NCBI RefSeq assembly: GCF_000145275.1
Contig: NC_014393.1
Span: 2,914,001-2,978,000 of the forward strand
Length of the DNA: 64,000 nt
Direction of reading: 5' to 3'
Source of the DNA: Clostridium cellulovorans 743B
Lineage (GTDB): Bacteria > Bacillota > Clostridia > Clostridiales > Clostridiaceae
Each line of letters begins with the position of its first letter. The first letter of the stretch is position 1. Shown in pieces: positions 16,567 to 29,100 of the stretch. A program made the translations under genes and the position numbers. The notes beneath the pieces were generated by a model. It was not told the origin of the DNA and did no database searches. It saw nothing but the letters and a program-made list of their open reading frames with translations.

Positions 16567-17702
16567 CTTAAGATTCTCCTTAAAAATTTTAATGTGTCTT
16601 TAATGGCTGCTATTGTATAATCTATATCTTCTCTTGTTACACTTTCATCAAAGCTAAACCTTATACTTCCCTCAGCTTCTTTTGCTGTCCTTCCTAAAAA
16701 TTCAAGAACACTTTTTTTCCTCTTCTTAGAAGAACAAGCTGAATCCATTGACACATATATACCTTTTTCCTCTAAACTATGAAGAATTACTTCTCCCTTT
16801 AGTCCTTGGAAAGATACATTTAATATAAATGGTGAAAATTTCATATCTCCATTATTAATATTTACTCCATCTATTTGCATCAATTGCTGAGCAAAATAAG
16901 TTTTTATCTCTCTGACTTTTTCAAAAACCGCTTCATATTTCTTATAAGTTATTTCAGCAGCTTCTGCCATTGCTGCTATGGCTGGGAGATTTTCTGTTCC
17001 TGACCTAAAACCATTTTCCTGTCCCCCACCAAGGATAAGCTGTTTTGGAACAAGGCCTTTTCTTAAATATGTAAAACCAATCCCTTTAGGTCCATGAAAC
17101 TTATGTGCACTAGCTGTTATCAAATCAACCTTTAATTTTTTTACATCAATTTTATATTTACCATAGCTTTGAGCTGCATCAACATGAAACTTAGCTCTAG
17201 AACTCTTTGCTTTTATTATATTACCAATTTCCTCAATTGGCTGAACAGCCCCAATTACATTATTGACATGAGCCATAGATACTAGGACAGTATTTTTATC
17301 TATCTCTTTTTCTAATTCTTCAAGTGAAATTTCACCATCTTTATTACATTTTAAATATACTACAGTTACGCCCTCTTCTTCTAGTAATTTAAATGTACTA
17401 ATTACACTTGGATGCTCTATTTCTGTAGTAATAACCTTTGAATTTTCACCTATAAAGCCTCTAATTATAAAATTATTACTTTCTGTAGCACCTGAAGTAA
17501 ATATTATTTCATCACTACCTGCATTTAATGTTTTTGCAATGACTTCTCTAGACTTCTTCAATACTTTAAAGGATTCTACCCCAAGTTTATGTACTGAAGA
17601 AGGATTCCCGAAATAATTCAACATTACTTCATATTGTTTTTTTGCAACTTCCTCAAAAGGCTTTGTAGTAGCTGCATTATCTAAATATATATCTTTTTTC
17701 AT
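16563..17702 (-). CDS. Cysteine desulfurase (NifS/IscS family)
   Basis: This 379-residue PLP enzyme releases sulfur from cysteine as an enzyme persulfide. It opens with IYLDNAATTKP. The PLP lysine is in ASAHKFHGPKG and the sulfur-carrying cysteine in DSACSSKKRKKSVL, which is a class I type loop. Start ATG 17702 was chosen because GGTGAG lies just upstream and the family motif begins at once; the longer frame from 17783 starts inside the -35 box. Coupling to thiI by a 4-base overlap suggests it serves tRNA thiolation, like the NifZ-ThiI pair of Bacillus, rather than general iron-sulfur assembly. Confidence 0.93.
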   Translation of the reverse strand: MKKDIYLDNAATTKPFEEVAKKQYEVMLNYFGNPSSVHKLGVESFKVLKKSREVIAKTLNAGSDEIIFTSGATESNNFIIRGFIGENSKVITTEIEHPSVISTFKLLEEEGVTVVYLKCNKDGEISLEELEKEIDKNTVLVSMAHVNNVIGAVQPIEEIGNIIKAKSSRAKFHVDAAQSYGKYKIDVKKLKVDLITASAHKFHGPKGIGFTYLRKGLVPKQLILGGGQENGFRSGTENLPAIAAMAEAAEITYKKYEAVFEKVREIKTYFAQQLMQIDGVNINNGDMKFSPFILNVSFQGLKGEVILHSLEEKGIYVSMDSACSSKKRKKSVLEFLGRTAKEAEGSIRFSFDESVTREDIDYTIAAIKDTLKFLRRILR

Positions 17703-17753
17703 TATTCTCACCAAACCTAATGTTTTAAAGTGTTTTCTTTCGGATTTGATTAT

Positions 17754-17783
17754 ATTATATATTTTGCAGATGTACAAGGACAA
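17754..17783 (-). promoter_or_regulatory. Promoter of the cysteine desulfurase-thiI operon
   Basis: The minus strand reads TTGTCC (17783-17778), an 18-base spacer, then the perfect -10 TATAAT (17759-17754). The distance to the start codon at 17702 is about 45 bases from the expected transcription start. Confidence 0.65.
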
Positions 17784-17889
17784 CCTAACTGTTGTTATTT
17801 TTATATATAAAATATTATTTTAAATTTTTATCCATAATTTTTTGCTTTTTTGCACAAAATATATTTATTAACTTTAAGGAGCAAGAAAT

Positions 17890-18756
17890 ATGTTAGAGAA
17901 CTTCCCATTTAAAAGTAAGATAAGGAGTATACTTCTGATTTACTTTGGTACACTTTTAGTTTCCCTTGGAATAAATTTATTTATTACTAACGCAAAGTTA
18001 GTAAGTGGTGGATTATCTGGTATTGCCCTTATAATACAGTATTTATATGGATTACCTGCTGGATATACGGTTTTGGTTCTAAATATACCCTTATTGATCT
18101 TTAGTTTTGCATTTATTGATAAAAAGTTTACCATTTATACGATTATCGGCATATTCTTTCTATCAATAAATCTTATTTTAACTGATTTTTGTACTAATTT
18201 TTTAGCAATAGATGATTCTCTTTTATTATCTGTATACGGTGGCTTTTTTACTGGCCTTGGAAACGGAATTGTTTTTGCAAATCATGGCTGCACTGGTGGT
18301 ATTGATATATTAGCAGCCTTTATAAAAAAGAAGAAAGAAAATGCTAGCATTGGCACAATTTCTTTATTTCAAAACACTATTATTGTATTTATAGGAGCAT
18401 TATTTTTTGGTGTTTCATCAGCTTTATTGTCATTAATAGCTATGTTTATCGCTTCAACAATGGCAGATAGAACAATTCGTGGTTTTGGTAAAAGAAGATT
18501 AGCTCTTATAATTACAGATAAAGATGATGAAGTATGTGATGCCATAATGAATGATATTAAAAGAGGGGTTACCCTTCTACATGGTGAAGGAGCTTATACT
18601 CATAAAAAACGAAACGTGATATATTGTGCCCTTGCATTATCAGAAGTTCCTAGGGTTAAGCATATAATAAGATCTTGCGATCCCTATGCATTTATCTCTA
18701 TTTTAGATGCTAATGAAATTGAAGGCAGAGGCTTTAACAAGTCCTTTATTGGTTAA
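17890..18756 (+). CDS. YitT family membrane protein
   Basis: This 288-residue protein has about five to six hydrophobic spans in the first 200 residues (for example LIYFGTLLVSLGINLFI and the HGCTGGIDILAAF segment), followed by a soluble C-terminal domain of about 80 residues (VTLLHGEGAYTHKKRNVIYC), the DUF161/DUF2179 arrangement of YitT proteins. The transported or sensed ligand is unknown in this family. AAGGAGC precedes the ATG at eight bases. It is the only plus-strand gene in the window, diverging from the cysteine desulfurase operon, and ends at the hairpin at 18774. Confidence 0.92.
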   Translation: MLENFPFKSKIRSILLIYFGTLLVSLGINLFITNAKLVSGGLSGIALIIQYLYGLPAGYTVLVLNIPLLIFSFAFIDKKFTIYTIIGIFFLSINLILTDFCTNFLAIDDSLLLSVYGGFFTGLGNGIVFANHGCTGGIDILAAFIKKKKENASIGTISLFQNTIIVFIGALFFGVSSALLSLIAMFIASTMADRTIRGFGKRRLALIITDKDDEVCDAIMNDIKRGVTLLHGEGAYTHKKRNVIYCALALSEVPRVKHIIRSCDPYAFISILDANEIEGRGFNKSFIG

Positions 18757-18773
18757 TATTCTTATTCTATTAT

Positions 18774-18807
18774 AAAATATGGAACCTAGCACGAGGTTCC
18801 ATATTTT
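18774..18807 (+). terminator. Intrinsic terminator of the YitT gene
   Basis: AAAATATGGAACCT (18774-18787) pairs perfectly with AGGTTCCATATTTT (18794-18807) over a six-base loop, 18 bases past the stop. The flanks suit termination mainly on the plus strand. Confidence 0.93.
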
Positions 18808-18978
18808 CATCAATATTTTAGTAAAGAACAATCACAGCATAAAAATAATTACTATATATTTTCTCATTAAAAACCTGCATTGTTTTATCAACTTACATAA
18901 ATTCAATGTAAAAACATTTTGGAAAATTATATACTAAAACCTCATTACATAACTCTGTATTAGTTGTTATATATTTTC

Positions 18979-19680
18979 TTAAAATCCATATTTAATCAAG
19001 GCTATAATAAACAAATGAACAGGATAGAAAAAGTAAAATACCCATTTACCATATTGGGAGCTTCCTCTTTTCCCATTGTATTGTGCTAATATAGGTAAAG
19101 CTAAAAGCACACCAAACTGAAACAAGCTTTCGGTCATTCCTGTAAGAAATCCAAAGGTAAGGAACATAAAAATTGAAGTAATACTAAAAGCTATACATTG
19201 CTTTTTAAAATCTCCTCTATGCTTCCAAAAGTTAACACAATACAAAACACCAAATATCATCCAATCTGAATAAATAGTTATAGCACAACATATAAAAATT
19301 AAAAAAGTTCTGAAAAACTTATTCTCAATTTTATCATAGATAATTATCGCCATTAAACCAACAAATAGGGTAAAAATCATATTGAAATATAATATAGGCA
19401 CCATTCTCCCTGTTACTTCATAAATAAAAGGGAAATATGAAATAACCGCAAATGTAAATAATCTCAAAGCATATCTATTAACATTCCTTGTATAAAAATA
19501 GCCTTCCGCTATAAAATAGCACATTATTGGTGCTGTTATTCTGCCTATTATATGCATGATTTGCCCCTGGACGCTGTATGTAGAGACAAACGCCCAAGCA
19601 ATATGGTCAATAAACATAGCGAATATAGCTATGTATTTAATCATACTTCCACTAATACCTTTTCCTTGTATTAACTTCAT
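18979..19680 (-). CDS. TraX family membrane protein
   Basis: This 233-residue polytopic protein has about seven hydrophobic helices. The start IKYIAIFAMFIDHIAW, followed by GRITAPIMCYFIAEGYFYT, is the hallmark of the TraX family, named for the F-plasmid pilin acetylase. In Firmicute chromosomes these are stand-alone membrane proteins of unknown acceptor. No conjugation genes are nearby, so the name should not be read as evidence of a plasmid. AGGAGG lies about nine bases before the ATG. Confidence 0.88.
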   Translation of the reverse strand: MKLIQGKGISGSMIKYIAIFAMFIDHIAWAFVSTYSVQGQIMHIIGRITAPIMCYFIAEGYFYTRNVNRYALRLFTFAVISYFPFIYEVTGRMVPILYFNMIFTLFVGLMAIIIYDKIENKFFRTFLIFICCAITIYSDWMIFGVLYCVNFWKHRGDFKKQCIAFSITSIFMFLTFGFLTGMTESLFQFGVLLALPILAQYNGKRGSSQYGKWVFYFFYPVHLFIIALIKYGF

Positions 19681-19890
19681 GCACCATAACCTCCTCCATG
19701 TAATTTTAATAACATATGACTTCTTAATTACCTTTCTATAATACTATAAATACACTATTTGATATATCTAATTTTTAACTTAAGTATAAACCAGCCATAA
19801 CTAAGAATATTCAAAAAATTTTTTTCTATTACCATAAAGAAGCAAGAATATAAATTTGGTTAATAAGTTAAACTTATGTTATAACGTGCA

Positions 19891-19980
19891 TATAGATAAC
19901 CACAGGTAAAGTTTAAGTAAATCGATGTATATCTTTGAAATACAGCTAAAAGTTTTCTTGAATGGTCGTGGTTATCTATA
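19891..19980. repeat. 90-base element bounded by a perfect 13-base inverted repeat
   Basis: TATAGATAACCAC (19891-19903) and GTGGTTATCTATA (19968-19980) enclose 64 bases. There is no reading frame or T tract. It could be a structured RNA or the remains of a small palindromic element. It was compared by memory with purine, c-di-GMP, THF and SAM riboswitches and does not fit. Confidence 0.7.
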
Positions 19981-20030
19981 GATCCTCTAACATGGAACTT
20001 AACTTATTTGATTTTTACCATGTAAGATAA

Positions 20031-20072
20031 AAAAGAGTTCCTAGAATGAATATGTCTTCATTCTAAGAACTT
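20031..20072 (-). terminator. Intrinsic terminator of the nine-module NRPS
   Basis: On the minus strand AAGTTCTTAGAATGAA pairs with TTCATTCTAGGAACT over a six-base loop (one G-U pair) and is followed by C and six T residues. It lies about 30 bases past the stop at 20102. Confidence 0.93.
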
Positions 20073-20101
20073 CTTTTTCAATATTCCGTCTAAAAATTTT
20101 A

Positions 20102-23100
20102 CTACAAAACTTTATCAATTTCTTCTGCAATTTTAGAAGAATTATCATCTCTAACCATAGTAAAATGATCACCTTTTACTTCGATACAAGTTATATCCAA
20201 ATTGCCAAAATGCTTTCTCCAACCTTCATAATCCTTGTTTCCTTTTTCAGTTGGACTAAAATAATTTATCCTTATATTAATTTTGCCTTTAGGACAATAT
20301 TCATCAACTGTGTTTATAATTGTTCTTATTTTGTTTATTGATTTAATTAATTGTTCCAAGTTACAACTGTGGAAATTTGGGATTAATTCAGTAAAATTTC
20401 TTGGAATAGCATTTTTAAGCTTTATTAGTTGTTCTATAGTGTTAACTTTTTCAGTTAAAGAACTAACGACTATTTTCCACATATCTTCAAGGTTATCAAT
20501 CTCACTTAGTTTAGTTGTTATACTACCGTCTTCTATAACTGCTTCTATAAACTCCTTTTCTGATTCTATAGATATTTCTTTAAGCTTCGTTATATACTTA
20601 GTTTTTGGTGCCATTGTATCAATCATTGCAAAATATCCTACAGATTCATTTGCTTTCTCAAGTTGTCTTACTATTTCAAAGGCTATACTTCCACCAATAC
20701 TCCAACCTACTAGATTATAAGTCCCTAATGGTTGAACTTTTTTCATAAAGCTTATGTATTTTGAAGCAATGCTTTCAATGGTTCTATCCTCTGGTGCATA
20801 TCCACTAAGCTTATCTGCTCTTATTCCCCATACTTTAGAATCAGTAGTTAACCTTGTAGTTAAATCTATATAACCACCGATTTCTCCGCTTCCATCGTGA
20901 ATGAAGAATAATCCGTTATCTTGGATATTGCCATCCTTAAGTAGCATACATCCTTTGTTAGACTCATCAGATACCCTTGTTTCAGAACCTCTATGATTTT
21001 CAGCATTTGCTACTAGAATATTCACAACCTTTGTAAGTTCTCGTGCAGTAGGATTTTTGAATATTTCTGCAAAGGATAGACTTACGTTAAATTCTCTATT
21101 TATTTTAAACATAAGCTCTGTTGCCTTTAAAGAATATCCGCCTATCTCAAAGAAATTATCAGTAACTCCCATTTCTTCTATTCCAAGAACCTGCTTCCAA
21201 AGTTCTACCATAATCTTTTCTTCTGAAGTTTTTGGTTCCTCATGAATTAGTTCCTTAACCACTTCATATGGTGCTGGTAAAGCCTTTCTGTCAACCTTAT
21301 CGTTGGAGGTCATTGGTATAGTATCTAGTTTTATAAAGAAAGACGGTATCATGTATTCTGGTAAATCTTCTAGAAGATATTCTCTTAACTCTGATGTATT
21401 AAATGTTTCTTCTGATACATAATAAGCACAAATTACTTTTTCACCATTCTTAAGTTCTTTGTCTACTACAGTTACTTTCTTTATTCCTTCATGGGCTATT
21501 AATTTATTCTCGATTTCTCCAAGCTCTATTCTGTAGCCTCTTATCTTAACTTGATAATCTATTCTTCCTAAGAATTGAATGTTTCCATCTGGCAGCCATC
21601 TTCCAAGGTCTCCAGTTCTATATAGTCTTTCATTAGGAACTGCAATTGTTTCTATAAACTTTTCAGCTGTTAACTCTGGTCTATTTAAATATCCTCTAGC
21701 AAGACCATCTCCAGCTACGCAGATTTCTCCAACTACTCCTATTGGTGCTAAAGCTCCTGCTTTATCAAGTATATAGATTCTTGTATTAGTTATCGGCTTA
21801 CCTATTGGTATTATCCCATTATCAAGCTCAGCTTCTGCCTTCCATGCAGTAGCACATACTGTGGTTTCTGTAGGTCCATAAGCATTTACATATTCAAAAT
21901 CTTTTTTCCAATTTTCTAAAAGCTCTGGATTTGTAGCAGAACCTGCTGTTATAACCATTCTTAAGGTCTTTAACTTTTCTTTATCAAGGTTTTCTAAATA
22001 AGTTGGTGGAAGAGTTGCTATAGTTACTCCTGTGCTATTTAAGTAATCCTCAAATTTTCTACTGTCATTGATAGTGTCCTTAGATACCATTACTAAGGTT
22101 GCTCCATTATGCAGTGCCATAAAGATTTCCCAAACTGATGCATCAAAGGAACTACTTGCAAATTGAATTACTGTATCCTTTTCTGTTACCTTGAATTCCT
22201 TTTGGAAGAAGGCTTTTAAGTTTGCTACTCCAGTATGTTCAAGCATTACGCCTTTTGGCTTTCCTGTAGATCCAGAAGTATAAATCACATAAGCTAAATT
22301 CTCTGCTGTGGTTATTGGCTCTAAATTAGTATCTTCAAACTTATTAGTGGAATCTACTTTATCAAAGTTTTCAGTAATAGCATCAACTATATCTAAGACT
22401 TGTCCCTCAAAACGTAAACCTGAGATCTTATATTCATCATTAGTATCACCGTTATTCGGATTTTTCTCAGTAAATTCTAGTTTTAAATCTTCCATTTCTA
22501 AACCAGAATCTTCTCTGTAGCGTTCGTCTACAGACTTATCCTTTGCAACTGTAATACCCTTTAATAACGACTTATCACATAACAGTACTTTTGCTCCACT
22601 ATCCTTAAGCATATATTCTTTTCTTCCCTCAGGATATGTTGGGTCAATTGGCAGGTAAGCTCCTCCTGCTTTTAATACTCCCAGAATTCCTACTATCATC
22701 TCTATTGATCTTTCAATCATTATTGCAACAATAGTTTCACCTTGAACTCCTACTTCTCTAAGGTTTCTTGCTAGAATATTAGCCTTTTTATTTAATTCTT
22801 CATAAGTGACTTCAGTATCCTCAAAGATTAACGCTATCTTATCTGGATTTTTCATAACCTCTTCTTCAAAGATTTCTTGGATAGTTGAAGTTGACTTATA
22901 AGCTTCCTTTGTTTCATTGAAATCTACTAATAGCTTCTGCTTTTCTTTCTCAAGGATTATGTCTATCCTATCTAAAGTTTCCTCTGGATTATCTACTATT
23001 TTTTCAAGAAGGTTTAAATAATGTTCTGCAAGATTTTCTATTGTTTCCTTCTTAAATAATTTAGTGCTATATTCTAAGTTAAATATAATTTCATCAGCTG

Positions 23101-26100
23101 ATTCTTCTGCTATCATCGTCATATCGAACTTAGATATATTGCTTTCAACGCCTAAAGCTTTAACTTTTAAGCCTCCTGCTTCAATTTCTTCAGCTTCAAC
23201 TTCCTCAGTTCCTGTGTTTTGCATAACAAACATCACATCAAATAATGGATTTCTGCTTAAATCTCTTCTTACATCAAGATTTTCTATAAGCTCTTCAAAC
23301 TGATAATCTTGGTTTGCAAAAGCATTAAGGGAGTTAATTTTAACTTCTTCTAAGAATTCCTTGAAGGTAGCATTTCCTCTTGGATTATTTCTCATAGCTA
23401 AAGTATTTACAAACATTCCCACGATATCTTGAAGATCATTATGTGGTCTTCCTGCTGTAGGTAGTCCTACAATAATGTCCTCTTGACTTGTGTATTTGTA
23501 AAGAAGTACGTTATAGGCTGCCATAAGCGTCATATACATTGTAGTTCCAGTTTTAAGTGCTAGCTTATTAAGTCTTTCTTTTAGCTGTTTATCAGCTATG
23601 AATGCTATAGTATCTCCCTCAAAGGTCTTTATTGCTGGTCTATTGTAATCTGTTGGCAGATTTAGAACAGATATTTCGTCCTTGAACTTATCTAGCCAAT
23701 ATTCCTTTTGTTTGTCCATTATGCCTTTTTCAAACAATTCATTTTGCCATACTGCAAAATCCTTATATCGAAGCTTAAGTTCTGGCAGTCGATTACCATT
23801 GTAAAGTTCAACTATCTCTTTTATAAGAATTGCTTCAGAAACTCCATCTGATATTATATGGTGCTTATCATACATAAATATGCAATCACCTGATGCTAAT
23901 CTTATTAATTTTACTCTCATAACAGGAGCTTTACTTAAATCAAAGGCTTTAACAAATTCATTAATCTTTGCTGATATATATTCTTCATTTTCTGCTATTT
24001 CCTCAGAGAAAATCTCTGTTTCAATGTCAAAGTCAACAAAGTCGTTAATCTTCTGTACTAATTGCCCTTGAAACATATGGAAAGATGTTCTCAGTATTTC
24101 ATGTCTTTCTATAAGCTTTTGGAATACTTCTTTGAATTTTTCAAGTTTTATGCCACCTTCAATTAAATAAGCAGCAGGCATATTGTAGCTAGTATTGGAT
24201 TGATCCATTCGGTTAATCATAAACATTCTTTTTTCAGTAGCAGACATAGGATAAAAATCTCTTACTTCACTCACTGGCGTAATCTCTGAATAAATAACTT
24301 TTGTTTCTGAATTAGCAATAAGTTCAGCTTGTTCCCTTATCGTTGTATGAGTAAAGATTTCTGCTAACTGGATCTCTACATCAAAGACTTTATGAATCTT
24401 TGACATAAGAATTGTAGCTTTTAATGAATGTCCTCCTAATTCAAAGAAATTATGAATAGTTCCTATGTTTTCTATTCCCAAAACCTCACTCCAAATTCCT
24501 TGAAGCTTTTCTTCTATAATGTTTTCTGGTGCTATATATTCTGTAGCTTCAGTTACTATTTCCTCCGGTGCTGGTAATAAATTTCTATCAACTTTATCAT
24601 TTGAAGTCATAGGAATAGCCTCTAATTTTATAAAGTACGTTGGTACCATATACTCTGGTAGTTCTTCTAGAAGATACTGTCTTAAATCTGCAACTTTAAT
24701 TTCTTCTTCAGCTACGTAATAAGCGCATATAACTTTATCGGCATTTTTAAGTTCCTTATCTACTACTGCTACCTTCTTTATTCCTTCATGGGCTATTAAT
24801 TTATTCTCGATTTCTCCAAGCTCTATTCTATAGCCTCTTATCTTAACTTGATAATCTATTCTTCCTAAAAATTGAATGTTTCCGTCTGGTAGCCATCTTC
24901 CAAGGTCTCCAGTTCTATATAATCGTTCATTAGGAACTGCAATTGTTTCTATAAACTTTTCAGCTGTTAACTCTGACCTATTTAAATATCCTCTAGCAAG
25001 ACCATCTCCAGCTACGCAGATTTCTCCAACTACTCCTATTGGTGCTAAAGCTCCTGCTTTATCAAGTATATAGATTCTTGTATTAGTTATCGGCTTACCT
25101 ATAGGAATTATTCCATTATCAAGCTCAACTTCTGCCTTCCACGCTGTAGCACATACTGTTGTTTCTGTAGGTCCATAAGCATTTACATATTCGAAATCCT
25201 TTTTCCAACTTTCTAAAAGCTCTGGATTTGTAGCAGAACCTGCAGTTATAACCATTCTTAAGGTCTTTAACCTTTCTTTATCAAGGTTTTCTAAATAAGT
25301 TGGTGGAAGCGTTGCTATAGTTACTCTTGTGTTATTTAAATAATCCTCAAATTTTCTACTATCATTGATAGTATCCTTAGACACCATTACTAAAGTTGCT
25401 CCATTATGCAGTGCCATAAAGATTTCCCAAACTGATGCATCAAAGGAACTACTTGCAAATTGAATTACTGTATCCTTTTCTGTTACCTTGAATTCCTTTT
25501 GGAAGAAAGCTTTTAAGTTTGCTACTCCAGTATGTTCAAGCATTACGCCTTTTGGCTTTCCTGTAGATCCAGAAGTATAAATAACATAAGCTAAATTTTC
25601 TGCTTTAGTTATTGGCTCTAAATTAGTAGCTTGAAAGTTATTAGTCGAATCTACTTTATCAAAACTCTCCGTGCTAGCAGTAAATATATCCAAGACTTGT
25701 CCCTCAAAACATAACCCTAAGTTCTTAGCTTCATCATTGGCATCACAGTTATCCGTATTTTTCTGATTAAATTCTAATTTAAAATCTTTCATTTCTAACT
25801 CAGAATCTTCTCCGTGCATCTCATCTACAGACTTATCTTTTACAACTGTAATATCCTTTAATAATGATTTATCACATAATAATACTTTTGCCCCACTATC
25901 CTTAAGCATATATTCTTTTCTTCCTTCAGGATATGTTGGGTCAATTGGCAGGTAAGCTCCTCCTGCTTTTAATACTCCCAAAATTCCTACTATCATCTCT
26001 ATTGATCTCTCAAGCATTATTGCAACAATAGTTTCACCTTGAACTCCTACTTCTCTAAGATTTCTCGCTAGGATATTAGCTTTTTTGTTTAGTTCATTAT

Positions 26101-29100
26101 AGGTCAATTTAGTATCTTCAAAGACTAACGCAATATTATTAGGATTTTTCTTAACCTGTTCTTCAAAAATTTCTTGAATTGTCATTTTTGATTTATATTC
26201 TTCTTTTGTGTTATTAAAGTCAACTAAAAGCTTCTGCTTTTCTTCTTTTAAAATAATGTCAAAAGTATCTAAGGTTTCTTCTGGCTTGCTCACTATTTCC
26301 TTAAGAAGATATATATAATGTTCTGCAAAATTTTCTATGGTTTCCTTTTTGAACAATTTAGTACTGTACTCTAAGTTAAAGATTATTTCATCTTCTACTT
26401 CCGACGCTATCATAGTTAAATCAAATTTCGATATATTATTTTCAGCTTCAATAGCCTTAATCTTTAATCCTTCAGCTTCAAGTACTTCAACATCAATGTT
26501 TTGCATTACAAACATTACATCAAATAAAGGGTTTCTGCTTAAATCCCTTCTTATATCCAGGTTATCAATTAATTCTTCAAACTGATAATCTTGATTTGCA
26601 AAAGCCTCAAGAGAGTTAATTTTAACTTCTTCTAAGAATTCCTTAAATGTAGTAGTTCCCTTTGGAGTATTCCTTATTGCCAAAGTATTTACGAACATCC
26701 CAACTATATCTTGAAGATCATTATGTGGTCTTCCTGCTGTAGGGAGTCCTACAATAATTTCCTCTTGACTTGTGTATTTATAAAGAAGTACATTGTATGC
26801 TGCCATAAGAGTCATGTACGTTGTTGTTCCAGTGTTAAGAGCTAGCGTATTGAGTTTTTTCTTTAATTCCTTATCTGCTACAAAAGATATAGCATCACCT
26901 TCAAAGTTCTTAACTGCTGGTCTACTATAATCCGTTGGCAAGTTTAAAACAGAAACTCCATCCTTAAATTTATCCATCCAATATTTCTTTTGCTTGTCCA
27001 TTATTCCTTCTTCAAATAAACTCTTTTGCCATAAAGCAAAATCCTTATATTGCAATCTAGGTTCTGTTAATTCTTTACCGTCATAAAGGTCTATTATTTC
27101 TTTTATAAGAATCCCTTCTGAAACACCATCAGATATTATATGATGCTTGTCATACATAAATAAGCAATCACCAGATTTAAGCTTTATTAGCTTCACTCTC
27201 ATAAGAGGAGCTTTGCTTAAATCAAAGGCTTTAACAAATTCATTAATTTTTTCTATTATATATTGTTCTATATTTGATACTTCTTCAAATAACTCTTCTA
27301 CTTCAATATTAAAATCCAATGAATTATGAACTTTTTGCACTAATTCTTCTTCAACTATATGGAAGGAAGTTCTTAAAATTTCGTGCCTTGCTATCAATTT
27401 CCTAAATGCTTCAGAGAATCTTTCAAAATTAATTCCGCCCTGAATTATGTAGGCAGATGGCATGTTGTAGCTAGTGCTTGACTTATCCATACGGTTAATC
27501 AAATACATTCTCTTTTCCGTAGCAGACATTGGATAAAACTCTCTTATTTCTTCCACTGGCCTAATTTCTGAATAAACAGTTCTTAACTCTGAGTTAGCTA
27601 TAAACTCAGCCTGTTCTTTTACTGTAGTATAAATGAACATATCTGTTAATTGCACTTCAACATTAAAAGCCTTATGAATTTTAGACATTAAAATTGTTGC
27701 CTTTAACGAATGTCCTCCTAACTCAAAGAAGTTATGAGCTGTACCAATCTTTTGCATATTACTATGATTTATTTCCAGAACTTCTTGCCAAATATCTAAA
27801 AGTTTTTCTTCTATATAATTTTCTGGAGCTACGTACTGAGTTTCAGTAGCTATACTAAGCTCAGGTGTTGGAAGAGCTTTAATATCAATTTTTCCATTAG
27901 CGTTTAATGGGAACTTCTCTAATTGTACATAAGAAGAAGGTACCATATATTGCGGAAGAGTTTTTTGAATATGACTATTTATTTCTGCGATACTTATAAC
28001 CTTATCAGCTATATAATATCCACATATTGCTTTTTCATTTTCAGCTACTTCTATGGCCACAACCAGTGCTTCCTTTATACCATCTAGTTTAACCATAGAA
28101 GCTTCAATTTCTCCAAGTTCAATTCTATAGCCTCTTATTTTAACCTGATGATCAATTCTGCCTAAAAACTCAACAGTTCCATCTGGCAGCCATTTTCCTA
28201 AGTCTCCGGTTTTATACAACTTCTCACCTAGGTTAAAGGAACTATCAATAAACTTTTCCTTAGTAAGTTCTGGTAGATTTAAATAACCTCTTGCTAAGCC
28301 TTTTCCACCTACAGAAATTTCACCTGGAACCCCTATTGGTGCTAGAGTTCCATTATTATCGATAATATACAATTTATTATTTGCAATAGGTTTACCAATG
28401 ATAGCAGTATTATCTTCATCTATTCCTATAAGCGCAGTACTTGCTACACTATTTTCAGTAGGTCCATATTCATTGATAAGCACAATCTGGGGATTATTTT
28501 TTTTACTTAATCTTATTAAGTCATTATCAGCTTTTTCAGCTGCCAAAACTACAAACCTCATTGAATCTAATGTTTCTTCACCGGCCCATTCCAAAATTGC
28601 TCTATACATAGATGGTATAAAACTTACATTAGTAACCTTGTGTTTCTTTATTTCCTCTACAGCAAACCCATAGTCCTTGATTTTGCTATTTTCAAGAAGA
28701 ATGATTTTTCCTCCAGTTAAAAGACTAGTATAAAAGTTTGCGCCAAACCCATCAAAAGAATAAGATACTAATTGAAGTGCCACATCTTTTTCAGTTACTT
28801 CATAGGCTGATATTCTCCAAAAAATATAATTTAAAATACTCTTATGTTCGATAATTACGCCCTTTGGCATTCCAGTTGTACCAGATGTATAAATAACATA
28901 GGCCATATTATCTTTATTACTAATAGCTTTTAAATTACTTGAATCATTGCTAAATAATTCTTCATTATCAAGAGTTAATATTTCTCCAGAAAAATCCACT
29001 ACATTTACAAATTTAGCTTCAGCTAAAAGGACTTTTGCCTTACTATCTTTTAGCATATATTCTATTCTTTCTACTGGATAGCTTGGGTCTATAGGTAAAT

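Larger units (their letters stand above)
19681..20101. other. Gap between the NRPS 3' end and TraX, with structured sequence
   Basis: The gap is 421 bases without a credible gene. It holds the terminator at 20031-20072 and the 90-base inverted-repeat element at 19891-19980. A further CATGG/CCATG pair flanks 19991-20022. Any RNA made here would be highly folded, but I match it to no known RNA family. Confidence 0.5.

Noticed and set aside
16563..17783. Longer cysteine desulfurase starting at TTG 17783
   Set aside because: The codon lies in the -35 box of the promoter. The family start motif and ribosome binding site support ATG 17702.
18979..19680. Conjugative plasmid marker (TraX)
   Set aside because: Chromosomal TraX-family proteins are common in Firmicutes, and no transfer genes, relaxase or integrase are present in the window.
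19891..19980. Known riboswitch class
   Set aside because: The conserved loop sequences of the purine, c-di-GMP, THF and SAM classes that I know are absent. Only the terminal stem is convincing.
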